Source: an uncultured Gemmatimonadota bacterium
Lineage (GTDB): Bacteria > Gemmatimonadota > Gemmatimonadetes > Gemmatimonadales > Gemmatimonadaceae
DNA length: 64,000 bases
NCBI GenBank assembly: GCA_946478895.1
Contig: CAMLDY010000002.1
Coordinates: 48,305-112,304 of the forward strand
Reading direction: 5' to 3'
Shown piece by piece: positions 1 through 8,899 of this stretch. The notes under the pieces are model-generated. The model saw nothing but the letters and a program-made list of their open reading frames with translations, made no database searches and was not told the origin of the DNA. The position numbers and the translations under genes were made by a program. The first letter of the stretch is position 1. The number at the start of each line of letters is the position of its first letter.

Positions 1-760
1 ATACCTTCCAGCGTGACCAGGTTCCGAAGCTCTCCTGAATCGGCGCGGTAGATGTCCGGCCTGATTCCTTGAGAATCGAGAACAGCGGTGATTCCTGGAG
101 TCGCATGCGGATGTAATACGAAATCGCGACCAGGAGGATCGACAGAATGAATGGAACCCGCCATCCCCAAACCTTGAACGCGTCCTCGCCGACCAACCCC
201 CGCACCACGAGGATCACGATCAGCGAGACGAATAGTCCGAGCGTCGCCGTCGTCTGAATGAAGCTGGTGAAATAACCGCGACGACCATCGGGCGCGTGCT
301 CGGCGACGTAAACGGCCGCGCCGCCGTATTCCCCGCCCAGCGCCAGGCCCTGCAGCAGCCTGAGGATCACCAGAATGATCGGCGCTGCGATGCCGATGCG
401 GTCGTAACCGGGCAAAAAGCCGATTGCAGCAGTCGAACCGCCCATAATGAGAAGCGTGGTCAGGAATGCGAACTTACGCCCGACGAGATCGCCGATGCGG
501 CCGAAGACGAGCGCGCCGAATGGGCGAACCGCGAACCCGACGGCGAACGTAGCCAGGGTCTTCAGAAAGCTCGCGGTAGGACTGCTGCCTGGGAAAAACT
601 GCGTGGAGATGATCGCCGCCAAGCTGCCGAAGATGTAGAAGTCGTACCATTCGATCATCGTGCCGACCGAAGACGCGGTAATGACTTTCCATATCCCGCG
701 CGCGTCCGGCGCTCCGCTTCGCACCACAGCCGGACTCGAGTCCCGAACCCCGGAAGTCAT
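1..760 (-). CDS. MFS transporter, metabolite:H+ symporter (MHS) family, C-terminus off the window
   Basis: Partial inner-membrane secondary transporter. The ATG is at 760-758 and the frame stays open to the left edge (about 253 residues), so the last third or more is missing. The N-terminal part has the WKVITASSVGTMIEWYDFYI motif typical of the MHS/ProP-like branch of the major facilitator superfamily. It continues with FGRIGDLVGRKFAF (the loop 2-3 MFS signature), RLLQGLALGGEYGGAA and RMRLQESPLF at the edge. Relatives carry dicarboxylates, citrate, betaine/proline or shikimate with protons; the substrate cannot be read from the sequence. A DUF218 protein on the same strand ends 34 bp upstream. 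The family call is firm; the substrate is unknown. Confidence 0.9.
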   Translation of the reverse strand, partial: MTSGVRDSSPAVVRSGAPDARGIWKVITASSVGTMIEWYDFYIFGSLAAIISTQFFPGSSPTASFLKTLATFAVGFAVRPFGALVFGRIGDLVGRKFAFLTTLLIMGGSTAAIGFLPGYDRIGIAAPIILVILRLLQGLALGGEYGGAAVYVAEHAPDGRRGYFTSFIQTTATLGLFVSLIVILVVRGLVGEDAFKVWGWRVPFILSILLVAISYYIRMRLQESPLFSILKESGRTSTAPIQESFGTWSRWKV

Positions 761-794
761 CGCGATGGCTCCTTTGGAATCGCGTTGAAGTTGC

Positions 795-1604
795 TCACCT
801 GATCCAGCCCCGTCTTCGGTACGTGTCGGTAGCGAAGCTCTCGTAAAGCCAAGATTGAAACGAGTGGAGCCGGGCTTCCGCATTGCTGCCCGGAGCGAGG
901 CCCGAGTTTCGGACCCGCGCCGGCACGCAGACCACCCTGAAACCGACGGCCTCGAAAGTAGCACACGCCCGTCGGGTGTGCATCGGAGAGGTAACCACTG
1001 CGATGGTCCGCCAGCGGTTCTTTTCCGCGAGCTCCCTCATCCGCAACGCTTCCGTCCGTGTCGTAAAAATCGAGTCGATGAAGTTGACGGACAGCGGGGC
1101 CGCTGCGAGACTCTCCACCCGCTCTAGATCCAGCGAATCGGAAGTGTCGGCATTGCCAAACTTTCTGCGCTCGCGCGACACCATCAGCGACGACGAGATT
1201 CCCGATCTGGCCAGCTCGAGACCCGAAAGAAAGCGGTCCAGAGTCTCGGATTTCATCAGCCCATCGGGCGTGATCCCCATCGATAACACCGCGATCGCAT
1301 CGACTCGCGGCGGCAGCGGGTCGCTCCTGATGAGAGAACTGGCGAGCGCGGCGACGAGTGGCGTGTATCCGACGGCAACGCAAAGGAGCGCGAGAATCCC
1401 GGCGCCAATCCACAACAGCGGCCGAAGCCGCGTGACGCCAAGACCTGCTCCCACAATGGCTGCCGGAATGAACAGCGCGAGGTCGGGACGCCGGAGCAGT
1501 TGCTGCACGCCGAGCACCTGGGCGACTACGGCGCACAAGGCGCCGAGTATCGCGCCGGTCACCGCGTGTAGCATCAGCGTCTTCGGTCGGGTCGCTCCTT
1601 GCAC
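795..1604 (-). CDS. YdcF/SanA-like DUF218 membrane protein
   Basis: Protein of 269 residues with three predicted N-terminal membrane segments (about 11-33, 41-58 and 62-86) followed by a soluble DUF218-type domain from about residue 100. The fold is suggested by the DAIAVLSMG strand-loop, where the family has DAIVVLG-like sequence, and by IAVVTSPMHTRRA, the family's conserved TS-x-x-H-x-x-RA segment. DUF218 members (YdcF, SanA, ElyC) are linked to envelope integrity, but their biochemistry is unclear. The start used is a GTG; an in-frame ATG at 1574 would remove ten residues and neither has a good ribosome site. It ends 34 bp before the transporter gene, so the two may be cotranscribed. Confidence 0.75.
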   Translation of the reverse strand: MQGATRPKTLMLHAVTGAILGALCAVVAQVLGVQQLLRRPDLALFIPAAIVGAGLGVTRLRPLLWIGAGILALLCVAVGYTPLVAALASSLIRSDPLPPRVDAIAVLSMGITPDGLMKSETLDRFLSGLELARSGISSSLMVSRERRKFGNADTSDSLDLERVESLAAAPLSVNFIDSIFTTRTEALRMRELAEKNRWRTIAVVTSPMHTRRACATFEAVGFRVVCVPARVRNSGLAPGSNAEARLHSFQSWLYESFATDTYRRRGWIR

Positions 1605-1656
1605 GGGCCCAATTTAGCTCGGGGCGTGACGCGCTTGCGATGTGAGATACGGTCCG

Positions 1657-2277
1657 TCAGGCAGCCGAGCCTCGTGCGCCGGCGCGCGCGGCGCGGTACC
1701 AGTCGCCGGATATCAGTCGGCGCAGGGTGAGAATGATGCGCCGCACCAAAAGAATTAGCAGGACCAGCAGCGCGATCGCGAGTGCGAGAGTGACATAGGG
1801 ATGGTGCCAAACCGCGAGGCCCACAGCAGCGACGGTGCCCAATTCCCCGAGGTTGGCGATCGCGTTGGTGAACGGTTCCGGCGACGCATCCACGGCATAC
1901 CGAAGCCCAAGCTTTGTGCCGTGGGTAGTCGCCGCGAGACCGCCACCCAGGAGCACCGCCGGCACCACCATCGCCGGACTCACGTGATAGACCGTTGCCG
2001 CGGCCAGGACTGCCGCCGCGAGCGGCCGCACGCCGCTTTGGATGGTTTCCCAGACGCTCGCCAACCCAGGCACGAGCGTAACGAGAAACTCGACTGCGTA
2101 AATCGCGAAGGCGAGCCCAAAAACCCACGGGCTACCAACAACGTCGAGACCGGCGGGAAGATGGCCAACCCAGCCGCGATTTTCGGCGAGTCCAAGAATC
2201 GCGACCGTCGCCGGCACGTTAATCCCGGCAGCGTACGCAACGCCCAGTGCCTGGGCGAGGATTCCAAGCGAATTCAC
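1657..2277 (-). CDS. DUF4126 family integral membrane protein
   Basis: Protein of 206 residues, very hydrophobic, with about five membrane segments. It resembles the DUF4126 family: an N-terminal AAGINVPATVAILGL segment, a central VETIQSGVRPLAAAVLAAA-like stretch and a glycine-rich LLGGGLAATTHGTKLGLR loop are typical. The C-terminus is basic (RRIILTLRRL) and probably cytoplasmic. The start is a GTG (2277-2275). The biochemical function of the family is unknown. It lies 52 bp upstream of the DUF218 gene on the same strand. Confidence 0.75.
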   Translation of the reverse strand: MNSLGILAQALGVAYAAGINVPATVAILGLAENRGWVGHLPAGLDVVGSPWVFGLAFAIYAVEFLVTLVPGLASVWETIQSGVRPLAAAVLAAATVYHVSPAMVVPAVLLGGGLAATTHGTKLGLRYAVDASPEPFTNAIANLGELGTVAAVGLAVWHHPYVTLALAIALLVLLILLVRRIILTLRRLISGDWYRAARAGARGSAA

Positions 2278-2334
2278 GGCGGGTCAGCGGGCAGAGTTCG
2301 TGCCCGCTGATTTACAGAATTATGCCGGCAGGCG

Positions 2335-2706
2335 CTACGGCTTCTTCGAGCTCCCGGGCGGGATTGACTGCGCGGCGGAAATCCGGTCGGCAGCGGTCTT
2401 CAGCGCCTGCTGAATCGCAACGGACTCTTCGGCAACGACCTGCTGGGTGGTTGTGACAAGCCCGGAAGCCACGTTCACCGCAGCCGCTTTGATCTGGGGA
2501 TCGGACGTGATTCTCTGGGCCAGCGCCTGGACTGCACGAGCCAGATCCTCCAGTGATTTCTGGAGCTCGGGCGACGGCTTGAACGTTACCGAATCGGTCC
2601 TGGCTGACTCCTTGGACTTCGAAGGCGTATCGGGCTGCTGAGACCGCGCCGCCGAAGTCGTCGCAAGCCCAATCAGCAGCACCATCAAGATTGCAATACG
2701 TTTCAT
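2335..2706 (-). CDS. Small exported protein, function unknown
   Basis: Protein of 123 residues starting at ATG 2706. Residues 1-22 form a Sec signal peptide (MKRIAILMVLLIGLATTSAA, cleavage near SAARSQ). The mature part is hydrophilic and probably helical, rich in Ala, Gln, Ser and Lys, with a likely coiled segment over residues 48-105 (LQKSLEDLARAVQALAQRI). No cysteine lipobox and no catalytic motif are seen. It is probably a periplasmic helical protein. I do not recognise a family. Confidence 0.6.
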   Translation of the reverse strand: MKRIAILMVLLIGLATTSAARSQQPDTPSKSKESARTDSVTFKPSPELQKSLEDLARAVQALAQRITSDPQIKAAAVNVASGLVTTTQQVVAEESVAIQQALKTAADRISAAQSIPPGSSKKP

Positions 2707-2810
2707 TGTTATTTCGCGAGTAAGTTCAGAACAACTGTGCCGGCCAGATAACTACCCCACAATAGCACGAAAGGTCTGGCGGCGAAACATTCAATCCTCG
2801 GACCAGTACG

Positions 2811-3311
2811 ATGCCCGCCAACCTCGCGACCAACGACTACATGATCGAGCTACGCGAGACGCTCCGCCACGCCAGACCACTCCTCGAAAGAATGAGCGAT
2901 GAGATCTCGGGCCGTCGGCCGGCGCCCGGCAAATGGAGCCCGCGAGAGATAATCGGCCACCTCATCGACTCGGCTTCCAACAATCATCAGCGTTTCGTTC
3001 GGGCACAGTTCAGCGAAGATCTCGAGTTTCCGGGTTACGACCAGGACGCCTGGGTGTCAGTGCAGAAGTATCAGGATGCGGCCTGGAAGGAGCTCGTCGC
3101 GTTGTGGTATTACTTCAATCTCCACATTGCGCGCGTCATGGAGTCCGCCGCTAATGACGAACGTGATCGTCCGCGGGCACGCCACAATCTCGACGAAATT
3201 GCGTGGAAAACCGTTCCGCGAAATCAGCCGGCGACACTCGACTATTTCATGCGCGATTACGTCGCGCACCTGAGGCACCACCTCTCGCAAATCGGCTTTC
3301 CCACCGACTAG
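2811..3311 (+). CDS. DinB family protein
   Basis: Protein of 166 residues with the four-helix DinB/YfiT-like fold. PAPGKWSPREIIGHLIDSA contains the typical GKWS-x-x-E-x-x-GH-L-x-D segment with the first likely metal ligand, His50. A second His cluster near the C-terminus (VAHLRHHLSQIG) supplies the other ligands of the usual three-His site. Members bind divalent metals; some act as thiol-dependent transferases and many are uncharacterised. The gene stands alone on the plus strand and its last 4 bp overlap the 3' end of the convergent propeller gene. Confidence 0.85.
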   Translation: MPANLATNDYMIELRETLRHARPLLERMSDEISGRRPAPGKWSPREIIGHLIDSASNNHQRFVRAQFSEDLEFPGYDQDAWVSVQKYQDAAWKELVALWYYFNLHIARVMESAANDERDRPRARHNLDEIAWKTVPRNQPATLDYFMRDYVAHLRHHLSQIGFPTD

Positions 3312-4366
3312 TCAATCCAGTCCGCGACGAAGATGTTGGTCTCGTGCGGATTCGCGTCGTGGCGGTTCGATGCCCACACCAGCCGTTTCCCATCCGGACT
3401 GAACATCGGAAATCCATCAAAGGTCGAAGCCGTCGTCACCTGCTCGAGATGCGATCCATCGGGATCGATCAGGAAAAGATCGAAATTGCCAAGCTTCGGA
3501 TCGGTGTGATGGTTGGACGAGAAGATGATTTTCTTCCCGTCGGCGGTCCACGACGGTCCGAAGCTGGCCGCGCCGAGGTGGGTGATCTGGCGCTGATCGG
3601 TGCCGTCAGCGTTCATCAACCATAGGTCCATTTTGTTCGGCCGGACCAGTCGCTGAGCGAGGAGATCCTTGTACGCCTTGATCTCGGCGTCAGTCTGTGG
3701 ATGGTTTGCCCGGTAAACGATCTGCTTGCCGTCCGGCGACCACCATGGCCCGCCGTCGTACCCAAGTTGGTGGGTGAGCTGCTTCAGTCCCGTCCCGTCG
3801 GCGTTCATTACGTAGATGTCGAGGTCGCCGCCTTTCAAAGAGGTGAATACGATTCGCTTTCCGTCAGGCGACAGCACTGCTTCGGCGGTATAGACGCCAA
3901 ACCGGGTGAGCCTTCTAAGAGCGGACCCGTCGCTGTTGGCGGTATAAATGTCGAACGGATCCAGCCGCCAGACGTAGCCCTTCGAAGGATCCGGTCGGGG
4001 CGGACAGACCTTCTCTAATGCCTGGCTGGAGGCGTAAAGCACCCGGCGGTCGCCATTCATGAAATAGCCGCATGTCGTCTTGCCAACGCCGTTGGAGATC
4101 CGCCGGACTCCTGAGCCGTCGACGTTCATGATGTACTGCTGGTCGCAAGTCCGCCCGTCCCTGGTGCTCTGAAAAATCAACCGGCGACCGTCGTGACTGA
4201 AGTACGCTTCGGCATTCTCGCCACCATCGGTGAGCTGCCGAATATTCCGCAGGTGCGCCTCACCAGGCTCGGATGGAATGGTCAGCGAATGAGCCGTCCC
4301 TTGCGCCTGAGCTTTCGCGGCCCAAAGACCAACCGCCAGAAAAGCGAGAGCTGCTCTCAAGTACAT
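3308..4366 (-). CDS. Exported TolB-like WD40/PD40 beta-propeller protein
   Basis: Protein of 352 residues with a signal peptide (MYLRAALAFLAVGLWAAKAQAQ, cleavage near AQAQG). The mature part is a propeller of PD40 (TolB-type) blades, seen as repeated SPDGKRIVF-like motifs: YFSHDGRRLIFQS, VLSPDGKRIVFTS, WWSPDGKQIVYRA, SWTADGKKIIFSS and MFSPDGKRLVWAS. Each blade is followed by a D-x-D-x-Y-x-MNADGTG-x-x-QLT strand. Such proteins act in the periplasm as scaffolds or as sensors for proteases and peptidases. TolB itself is about 430 residues with an extra N-terminal domain that is absent here, so this is a TolB-like propeller, not TolB. It is divergent from the DUF5916 gene. Confidence 0.85.
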   Translation of the reverse strand: MYLRAALAFLAVGLWAAKAQAQGTAHSLTIPSEPGEAHLRNIRQLTDGGENAEAYFSHDGRRLIFQSTRDGRTCDQQYIMNVDGSGVRRISNGVGKTTCGYFMNGDRRVLYASSQALEKVCPPRPDPSKGYVWRLDPFDIYTANSDGSALRRLTRFGVYTAEAVLSPDGKRIVFTSLKGGDLDIYVMNADGTGLKQLTHQLGYDGGPWWSPDGKQIVYRANHPQTDAEIKAYKDLLAQRLVRPNKMDLWLMNADGTDQRQITHLGAASFGPSWTADGKKIIFSSNHHTDPKLGNFDLFLIDPDGSHLEQVTTASTFDGFPMFSPDGKRLVWASNRHDANPHETNIFVADWID

Positions 4367-4555
4367 GCCTCCAAGATTTTACAACACCATGACACGGCGA
4401 CCATGGCGCGCCGTGATATCAACCGGGAAGATAGCAGCCGGCCGTAAACGTGGTTCCAACCCTTTATCGCCTTCTGCGGTCTAAGGTAAAAACCCGGTGG
4501 GCCGGCTCCAGGAGTCCGTCCCGTCCGCCGCACGTTCCACCCTCAGGAGCCAGAT

Positions 4556-7306
4556 ATGCCCGAAGTTCGGTCAGCGTCATTTTGGCCGCTCGCCCTTGCC
4601 TGCATTCTGACCTTCATCGCGACGTCGCCCGCATCCGCGCAGAAGGTTACCAGATCCCAAAATGATCCCCGGCCGGTAGCCCGAGCAGTGCTTCGGCAGG
4701 GTGACATCTCGATCGACGGCAAAATCGATGAGGCAGCCTGGAGTGCCGCCACCCCAATCACCGAGTTGGTGCAGGCCGTCCCGGATGAGGGCAAGGAACC
4801 CAGCCAGAAGACCGAAATCCGCATCCTTTACGACGAATCCGCCCTCTACATTGGCGCAAGGATGTACGATTCCCTCGGCGCGAAAGGCGTCCGATCTGCC
4901 CTGGCGCGCCGGGACCAGGTCATGAACGGTGATAATAGCCTCACGTCCGACCGCATCGCGTTCGTATTCGATACCTTCCGCGACAAGAACAGCCGCAACT
5001 GGTTCGAGCTCAATCCGGACGGCGTCAAAGGCGACCACCAGAATGGCGATCCTTCCTATGATCCGGTCTGGGAGGGAGCGAGCCATATCGATTCCCTCGG
5101 CTGGACGGCGGAATTCCGGATCCCCTTTTCGCAGCTCCGCTTCTCCCGCGATCCAAATCAAGTGTGGGGAATGCAGATCTGGCGCGAGGTCAACCGTCGC
5201 AACGAGCAGGACATGTGGGCGTTCTGGCGCAGCAACGAGTACGGCGGTCCGGCTTACTTCGGCACCCTCGAGGGGATGAACCTCAGCTCCCAGCCACGCC
5301 AGGTCGAGATCGTTCCCTACGTCACGACCCGCAGCAAGCTGGAGCGCGCCCAATCGGGCGACCCGTTCCACTCCAACACGGAGATGACCTACCGGGCGGG
5401 CGGCGACGTGAAAGTGAACCTCACCTCGAACCTGACCCTCGACGCGACGGTGAACCCCGACTTTGGGCAGGTCGAGGTGGATCCGGCGGTGGTCAATCTT
5501 TCGGTGTTCGAGACCACCTTCAGTGAGAAGCGGCCGTTTTTCGTCTCGAACTCGCAATACTTCTCAACCGGGGGTTTCAGCTGCTACTTCTGCAGCAACG
5601 TCTCCAGCCTCAGCCTGATTTACACGCGCCGAATCGGTCGGTCGCCGCAGCTGGCCGGCCTGTTGTCGGGCCGGTCCGACTTTATGGACGCCGCCGACGC
5701 AACTACGATCCTCGGTGCTGGCAAGGTCACCGGTCGGACGAGCAAAGGCATAACCGTCGGGGTGATGGATGCACTCACAAATCGGGAAAGCGCACGGTTC
5801 CGGCCGATCGGGCTCAGTACCGACTCGACGCTGGAGGTAGAGCCGCTCACCAACTACTTCATCGGGCGCCTGAAGAAGGATTTCAACGGTGGCGCCACCA
5901 GAGTGGGAACAATCACTACGCTCGTAAACCGGGACCTCACCACGCCCGACGAGGTGGCGCGACTGCGCTCGAACGCGCAGGCGGTCGGCCTCGATCTCGA
6001 CCATCACTGGGCAAACCGGGCCTACTCGTTCAACGTCCAGAGCGCGCTGACGCACATTGGCGGCGATACCGCCGCGATCCGGCTCGCTCAGTTCTCGAGC
6101 GCCCGCTACTACCAGCGTCCGGACCGCACCGAGACGACCGACGGCCTCTTCTCGACCGAGTTCGATCCGACTCGTCGCAACCTTTACGGTTACGGGTTCT
6201 ATGCCCGGGTGGCAAAGGAAACCGGGAACTGGCTCTGGGAGGCGACCCAGAACTGGCGCAGCCCCGGTTTCGAGGCCAACGATCTGGGCGTTCTCGGCCG
6301 CGCCGACTACAAGTGGATGCTGTTCAATGTGTTCCGCCAGTGGACCACGCCAGGCAGCTGGTATCGAAACCTTTACACCATCTGGGGTGCCCAGACCCAA
6401 GACAATTACGAGGGCGACAAGAACGAGGGCGATGTGCACGCGTGGGTACAGGCGACCTTCAAGAACTACATGAACGTAAGCACGTTTGTGCTTTTGCATC
6501 CAAGCACTTACGACGAGCGCCTAACCCGCGGCGGACCGACCGTCATCCATTACGGCTATAACATGTGGTCGCTCAGCTACAATACCGATTCGCGCAAACG
6601 GATCGTTGGAAACCTCCAGGTGCAGGTCATCCGACCCGTCGACAACACCGAGGGCGGCCGAGTGGCCTACTACCCAGGTGTCACCCTGAAGCCGTCCTCC
6701 CGACTGCTCGTAACACTCTCGCCCTCTCTCGACATCGACAACACCGCCCAGCAGTACGTCACCGCGGTCGCCGACCCAACGGTGGCTCCTGCTTTCGCGG
6801 GCACCCGGTACGTCTTTGGGCGGCTCCAGCAAAAAACGTTTTCGATGGACACCAGGGTGAACATGACCTTCACGCCTAACCTGACCCTCGAGATGTTCGC
6901 GCAGCCGTTCCTGGCCAGCGGGAAGTACTCGAGCTTCAAGGAGTTCGCGGAAACCAGGTCCCGCCGGATGTTCTATTTCGGCCGCGACAATGGCAGCACG
7001 GTGACGACCAATACCGATCCCCAGACTGGATCGACAACCGGTTACACGATCGACCCCGACGGCGCCGGCCTCGCGGCTCCGTTCACCTTCGACAACCCGG
7101 ACTTTAACCTTCGCTCACTCCGCGGGACCGGCGTGTTGCGCTGGGAATACCGCCCCGGATCGACCGTCTATTTCGTGTGGACCCAGGAGCGCAGCGGCTT
7201 CGATCAGTTCGGAAACTTCGACTTCACCCGGGATCGGTCGGCGCTCTTCCGCGATCGCCCGACCAACGTATTCCAGATCAAGGCGACGTACTGGATCGGT
7301 CGGTAG
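4556..7306 (+). CDS. Outer-membrane DUF5916 protein with CBM9-like N-terminal domain
   Basis: Protein of 916 residues. Residues 1-29 are a signal peptide ending ASAQ. Residues about 50-235 form a carbohydrate-binding family 9-like domain (DISIDGKIDEAAW, then a DRIAFVFDTFRD-like segment). The remainder is the DUF5916 region, rich in alternating aromatic/polar strands expected of a beta-barrel (NPDFGQVEVDPAVVNLSVFE and FSEKRPFF are characteristic). The C-terminus, ATYWIGR, does not end in the usual aromatic residue. An AGGAG at 4544-4548 precedes the ATG by 7 nt. The role is unproven; the architecture suggests surface glycan or peptide handling. A strong terminator follows at 7326. Confidence 0.85.
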   Translation: MPEVRSASFWPLALACILTFIATSPASAQKVTRSQNDPRPVARAVLRQGDISIDGKIDEAAWSAATPITELVQAVPDEGKEPSQKTEIRILYDESALYIGARMYDSLGAKGVRSALARRDQVMNGDNSLTSDRIAFVFDTFRDKNSRNWFELNPDGVKGDHQNGDPSYDPVWEGASHIDSLGWTAEFRIPFSQLRFSRDPNQVWGMQIWREVNRRNEQDMWAFWRSNEYGGPAYFGTLEGMNLSSQPRQVEIVPYVTTRSKLERAQSGDPFHSNTEMTYRAGGDVKVNLTSNLTLDATVNPDFGQVEVDPAVVNLSVFETTFSEKRPFFVSNSQYFSTGGFSCYFCSNVSSLSLIYTRRIGRSPQLAGLLSGRSDFMDAADATTILGAGKVTGRTSKGITVGVMDALTNRESARFRPIGLSTDSTLEVEPLTNYFIGRLKKDFNGGATRVGTITTLVNRDLTTPDEVARLRSNAQAVGLDLDHHWANRAYSFNVQSALTHIGGDTAAIRLAQFSSARYYQRPDRTETTDGLFSTEFDPTRRNLYGYGFYARVAKETGNWLWEATQNWRSPGFEANDLGVLGRADYKWMLFNVFRQWTTPGSWYRNLYTIWGAQTQDNYEGDKNEGDVHAWVQATFKNYMNVSTFVLLHPSTYDERLTRGGPTVIHYGYNMWSLSYNTDSRKRIVGNLQVQVIRPVDNTEGGRVAYYPGVTLKPSSRLLVTLSPSLDIDNTAQQYVTAVADPTVAPAFAGTRYVFGRLQQKTFSMDTRVNMTFTPNLTLEMFAQPFLASGKYSSFKEFAETRSRRMFYFGRDNGSTVTTNTDPQTGSTTGYTIDPDGAGLAAPFTFDNPDFNLRSLRGTGVLRWEYRPGSTVYFVWTQERSGFDQFGNFDFTRDRSALFRDRPTNVFQIKATYWIGR

Positions 7307-7325
7307 CGTTCAAGGCAGCAAATGC

Positions 7326-7356
7326 AAAAGGCCACCCGACGGGTGGCCTTTTTTTC
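7326..7356. terminator. Bidirectional intrinsic terminator
   Basis: A perfect 10-bp stem (7328-7337 with 7341-7350) closes a 3-nt GAC loop. It is flanked by AAAA on the left and a run of seven T on the right. It ends the plus-strand DUF5916 gene and also serves the convergent minus-strand peptidase gene ending at 7372. Confidence 0.9.
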
Positions 7357-7371
7357 TTGGACGATCGTGGG

Positions 7372-8538
7372 TTAATCGGGCGCCGAGGAGCTGCGTCCGC
7401 GACTCGCCGAGGCGCTCTTCGGCGCAGTCGATTTCGCCGTGGCAGACCTGGAGGAGGACGCCTTGTGCACAGTCGACTTCGCTGAGCTCTTGGAAGTCGT
7501 CTTGTGCTTCACCGCCCGGCGGGAGCGTCCCTTGTAGACACCGCGGACCCAGCGGGCACGGGTGCCTCGGACATCGATGTGCGCAAAAGGTCCACTGCGA
7601 CCGGAGTAGGCGTAAAGACCCGTGCCGCCGACAAGCTCGGGGTAGCGGGCCTCGACACGCTCGACCGCGTCCAGAATCATCTTGACGTCCGCAAAATTCA
7701 CTTTGTGGTCGCCGTTCAGGTCCGACATTTTGCCGTTGCCTTCCTGGTCGATGAAGACGTCAGCGGCGTCGCCGAATTGATGGCGGCTATCGCGGGCGCT
7801 CCCCTCGTTGCGCACCGCCTGATTGTGGGCGGGCGTGCGGAAGCCGGAGCGGATCCGCATTCCCTCGGCATTCACGCCATGGTCGTTCAGGTCTTCGATT
7901 ACCAGCTCGAGCTTGTCGAGGAGCGGCTCCCGGAGGACGACGTATTTCGGCCAAACATCTTTCTGGTCGTGGGAGATGAAGTCGCGCAGCCGGAAATGTT
8001 CGGACACCCGGGTGTCTTCGTTTTCCGGGGTGACTTCAATGAAGCCGTCGGGATTCTTGTAAGCTTCGGACCGCAGCCGACCCTTTTCCTCGGGCCAGTA
8101 ACCAAGGCGATATCCATTTAGCCAGGCGCGAACTTTTTGGCCGAAGGAGCGCATGGTAAAGACTGTTTCGGCACTCCCGGCAGGGCTCTGAACGGAAGCG
8201 GCCGAGACGGAGGACCCGGGTAGCGACGCCAGAGATATCCAGTCTTCCGGAAGGACGAATCGGGCGAAGACTTTACCGCTTAGCCCCGCACCCTTTTCGG
8301 CGGCGGGCGCGCCGACGCCCTTTCCGGCCAGAGCGGAATCCCCAGTTACGGCGCCGCCAGCGGCGGTTGCTGCGAGAGTCGGGATGGAGTCGGGATGATT
8401 ATTCGCCACAGCATTCGAGCCCGACCGGCTGACGTGCGAAAAGAGCTGCAGGGCGCTCGCGGGCGCTGGCAGCAGGAGGGTCGCGACGGCCAACACGGTG
8501 GCTACGACTAAGCTGAATCTGGGGCGAACTGCTCTCAT
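7372..8538 (-). CDS. M15-type zinc peptidase with dockerin-like calcium loop
   Basis: Secreted protein of 388 residues with a signal peptide (residues 1-29, cleavage near ASALQ). Residues 85-330 match the D-Ala-D-Ala carboxypeptidase-like M15 family: VSEHFRLRDF, the zinc motif SRHQFGDAADVF (His253 and Asp260) and FAHIDVRG (His320). Between the zinc motifs, residues 273-284 form a DxNxDxKVNxxD loop as in dockerin or EF-hand repeats. The tail (340-388) is a Ser/Lys/Thr-rich basic extension that could bind wall polymers. The expected role is trimming peptidoglycan peptides in the periplasm or outside. A c-di-GMP-I riboswitch occupies the leader, and its 3' strand contains the ribosome site GAGGAG. 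Confidence 0.8.
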   Translation of the reverse strand: MRAVRPRFSLVVATVLAVATLLLPAPASALQLFSHVSRSGSNAVANNHPDSIPTLAATAAGGAVTGDSALAGKGVGAPAAEKGAGLSGKVFARFVLPEDWISLASLPGSSVSAASVQSPAGSAETVFTMRSFGQKVRAWLNGYRLGYWPEEKGRLRSEAYKNPDGFIEVTPENEDTRVSEHFRLRDFISHDQKDVWPKYVVLREPLLDKLELVIEDLNDHGVNAEGMRIRSGFRTPAHNQAVRNEGSARDSRHQFGDAADVFIDQEGNGKMSDLNGDHKVNFADVKMILDAVERVEARYPELVGGTGLYAYSGRSGPFAHIDVRGTRARWVRGVYKGRSRRAVKHKTTSKSSAKSTVHKASSSRSATAKSTAPKSASASRGRSSSAPD

Positions 8539-8541
8539 TAA

Positions 8542-8649
8542 GGCTCCTCTTCGGTAGCTCGACTGACGTGGCGTCGCTCACGCGTCGCGTTAGTCTCGGG
8601 GCTTTGCGTCACCACCTTTCGGTGGGTTTGCCGGTTTTCGGAGGCGCCC
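8542..8649 (-). promoter_or_regulatory. Cyclic di-GMP-I (GEMM) riboswitch, translational type
   Basis: Read on the minus strand, this leader has the GEMM core: GGCAAACC, a CCACC stem closed by a GAAA tetraloop with GGTGG, and then GACGCAAAGCC. The 3' element GTCAGTCGAGCTACC matches the conserved GGTAGCCGGGTTACC-like terminal segment. The 5' flank GGCGCCTC (8642-8649) can pair, with one mismatch, to GAGGAGCC (8542-8549), which contains the ribosome site of the peptidase starting at 8538. Ligand binding would therefore control access to the start site. No T-rich terminator lies in the leader, which favours a translational mechanism. Confidence 0.85.
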
Positions 8650-8899
8650 ATACGGCTCAGCTGGGCGCGAACAATAAAATGACTGTCTGGACCGCGGGTG
8701 TGTAACTGCTGAGGTGGCAGAGAGTGCAGAGATTACTTCATTACTCAGAGCTAACTCTCAGTGAAACCACCAGTTAAGATCGCTGACCTTACACCCAACA
8801 TTTTTTCCAGCGGGGGGCGAAATGGACGCACGCGGTCCGGCTGCCGCCCCCGGATCCGTCCTGATCATACATTTGTTTTGGCGCGGGCGGGCGAACCTT
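8650..8899. other. Non-coding gap between riboswitch and Big-domain gene
   Basis: About 250 bases with no supportable gene. It should contain the promoter for the riboswitch leader, but I find no confident -35/-10 pair. A GC-rich inverted repeat near 8810-8860 lacks a downstream T run, so I do not call it a terminator. Confidence 0.5.

Noticed and set aside
8806..8860. GC-rich inverted repeat taken as a terminator for the Big-domain gene
   Set aside because: No T run follows the stem on the minus strand.
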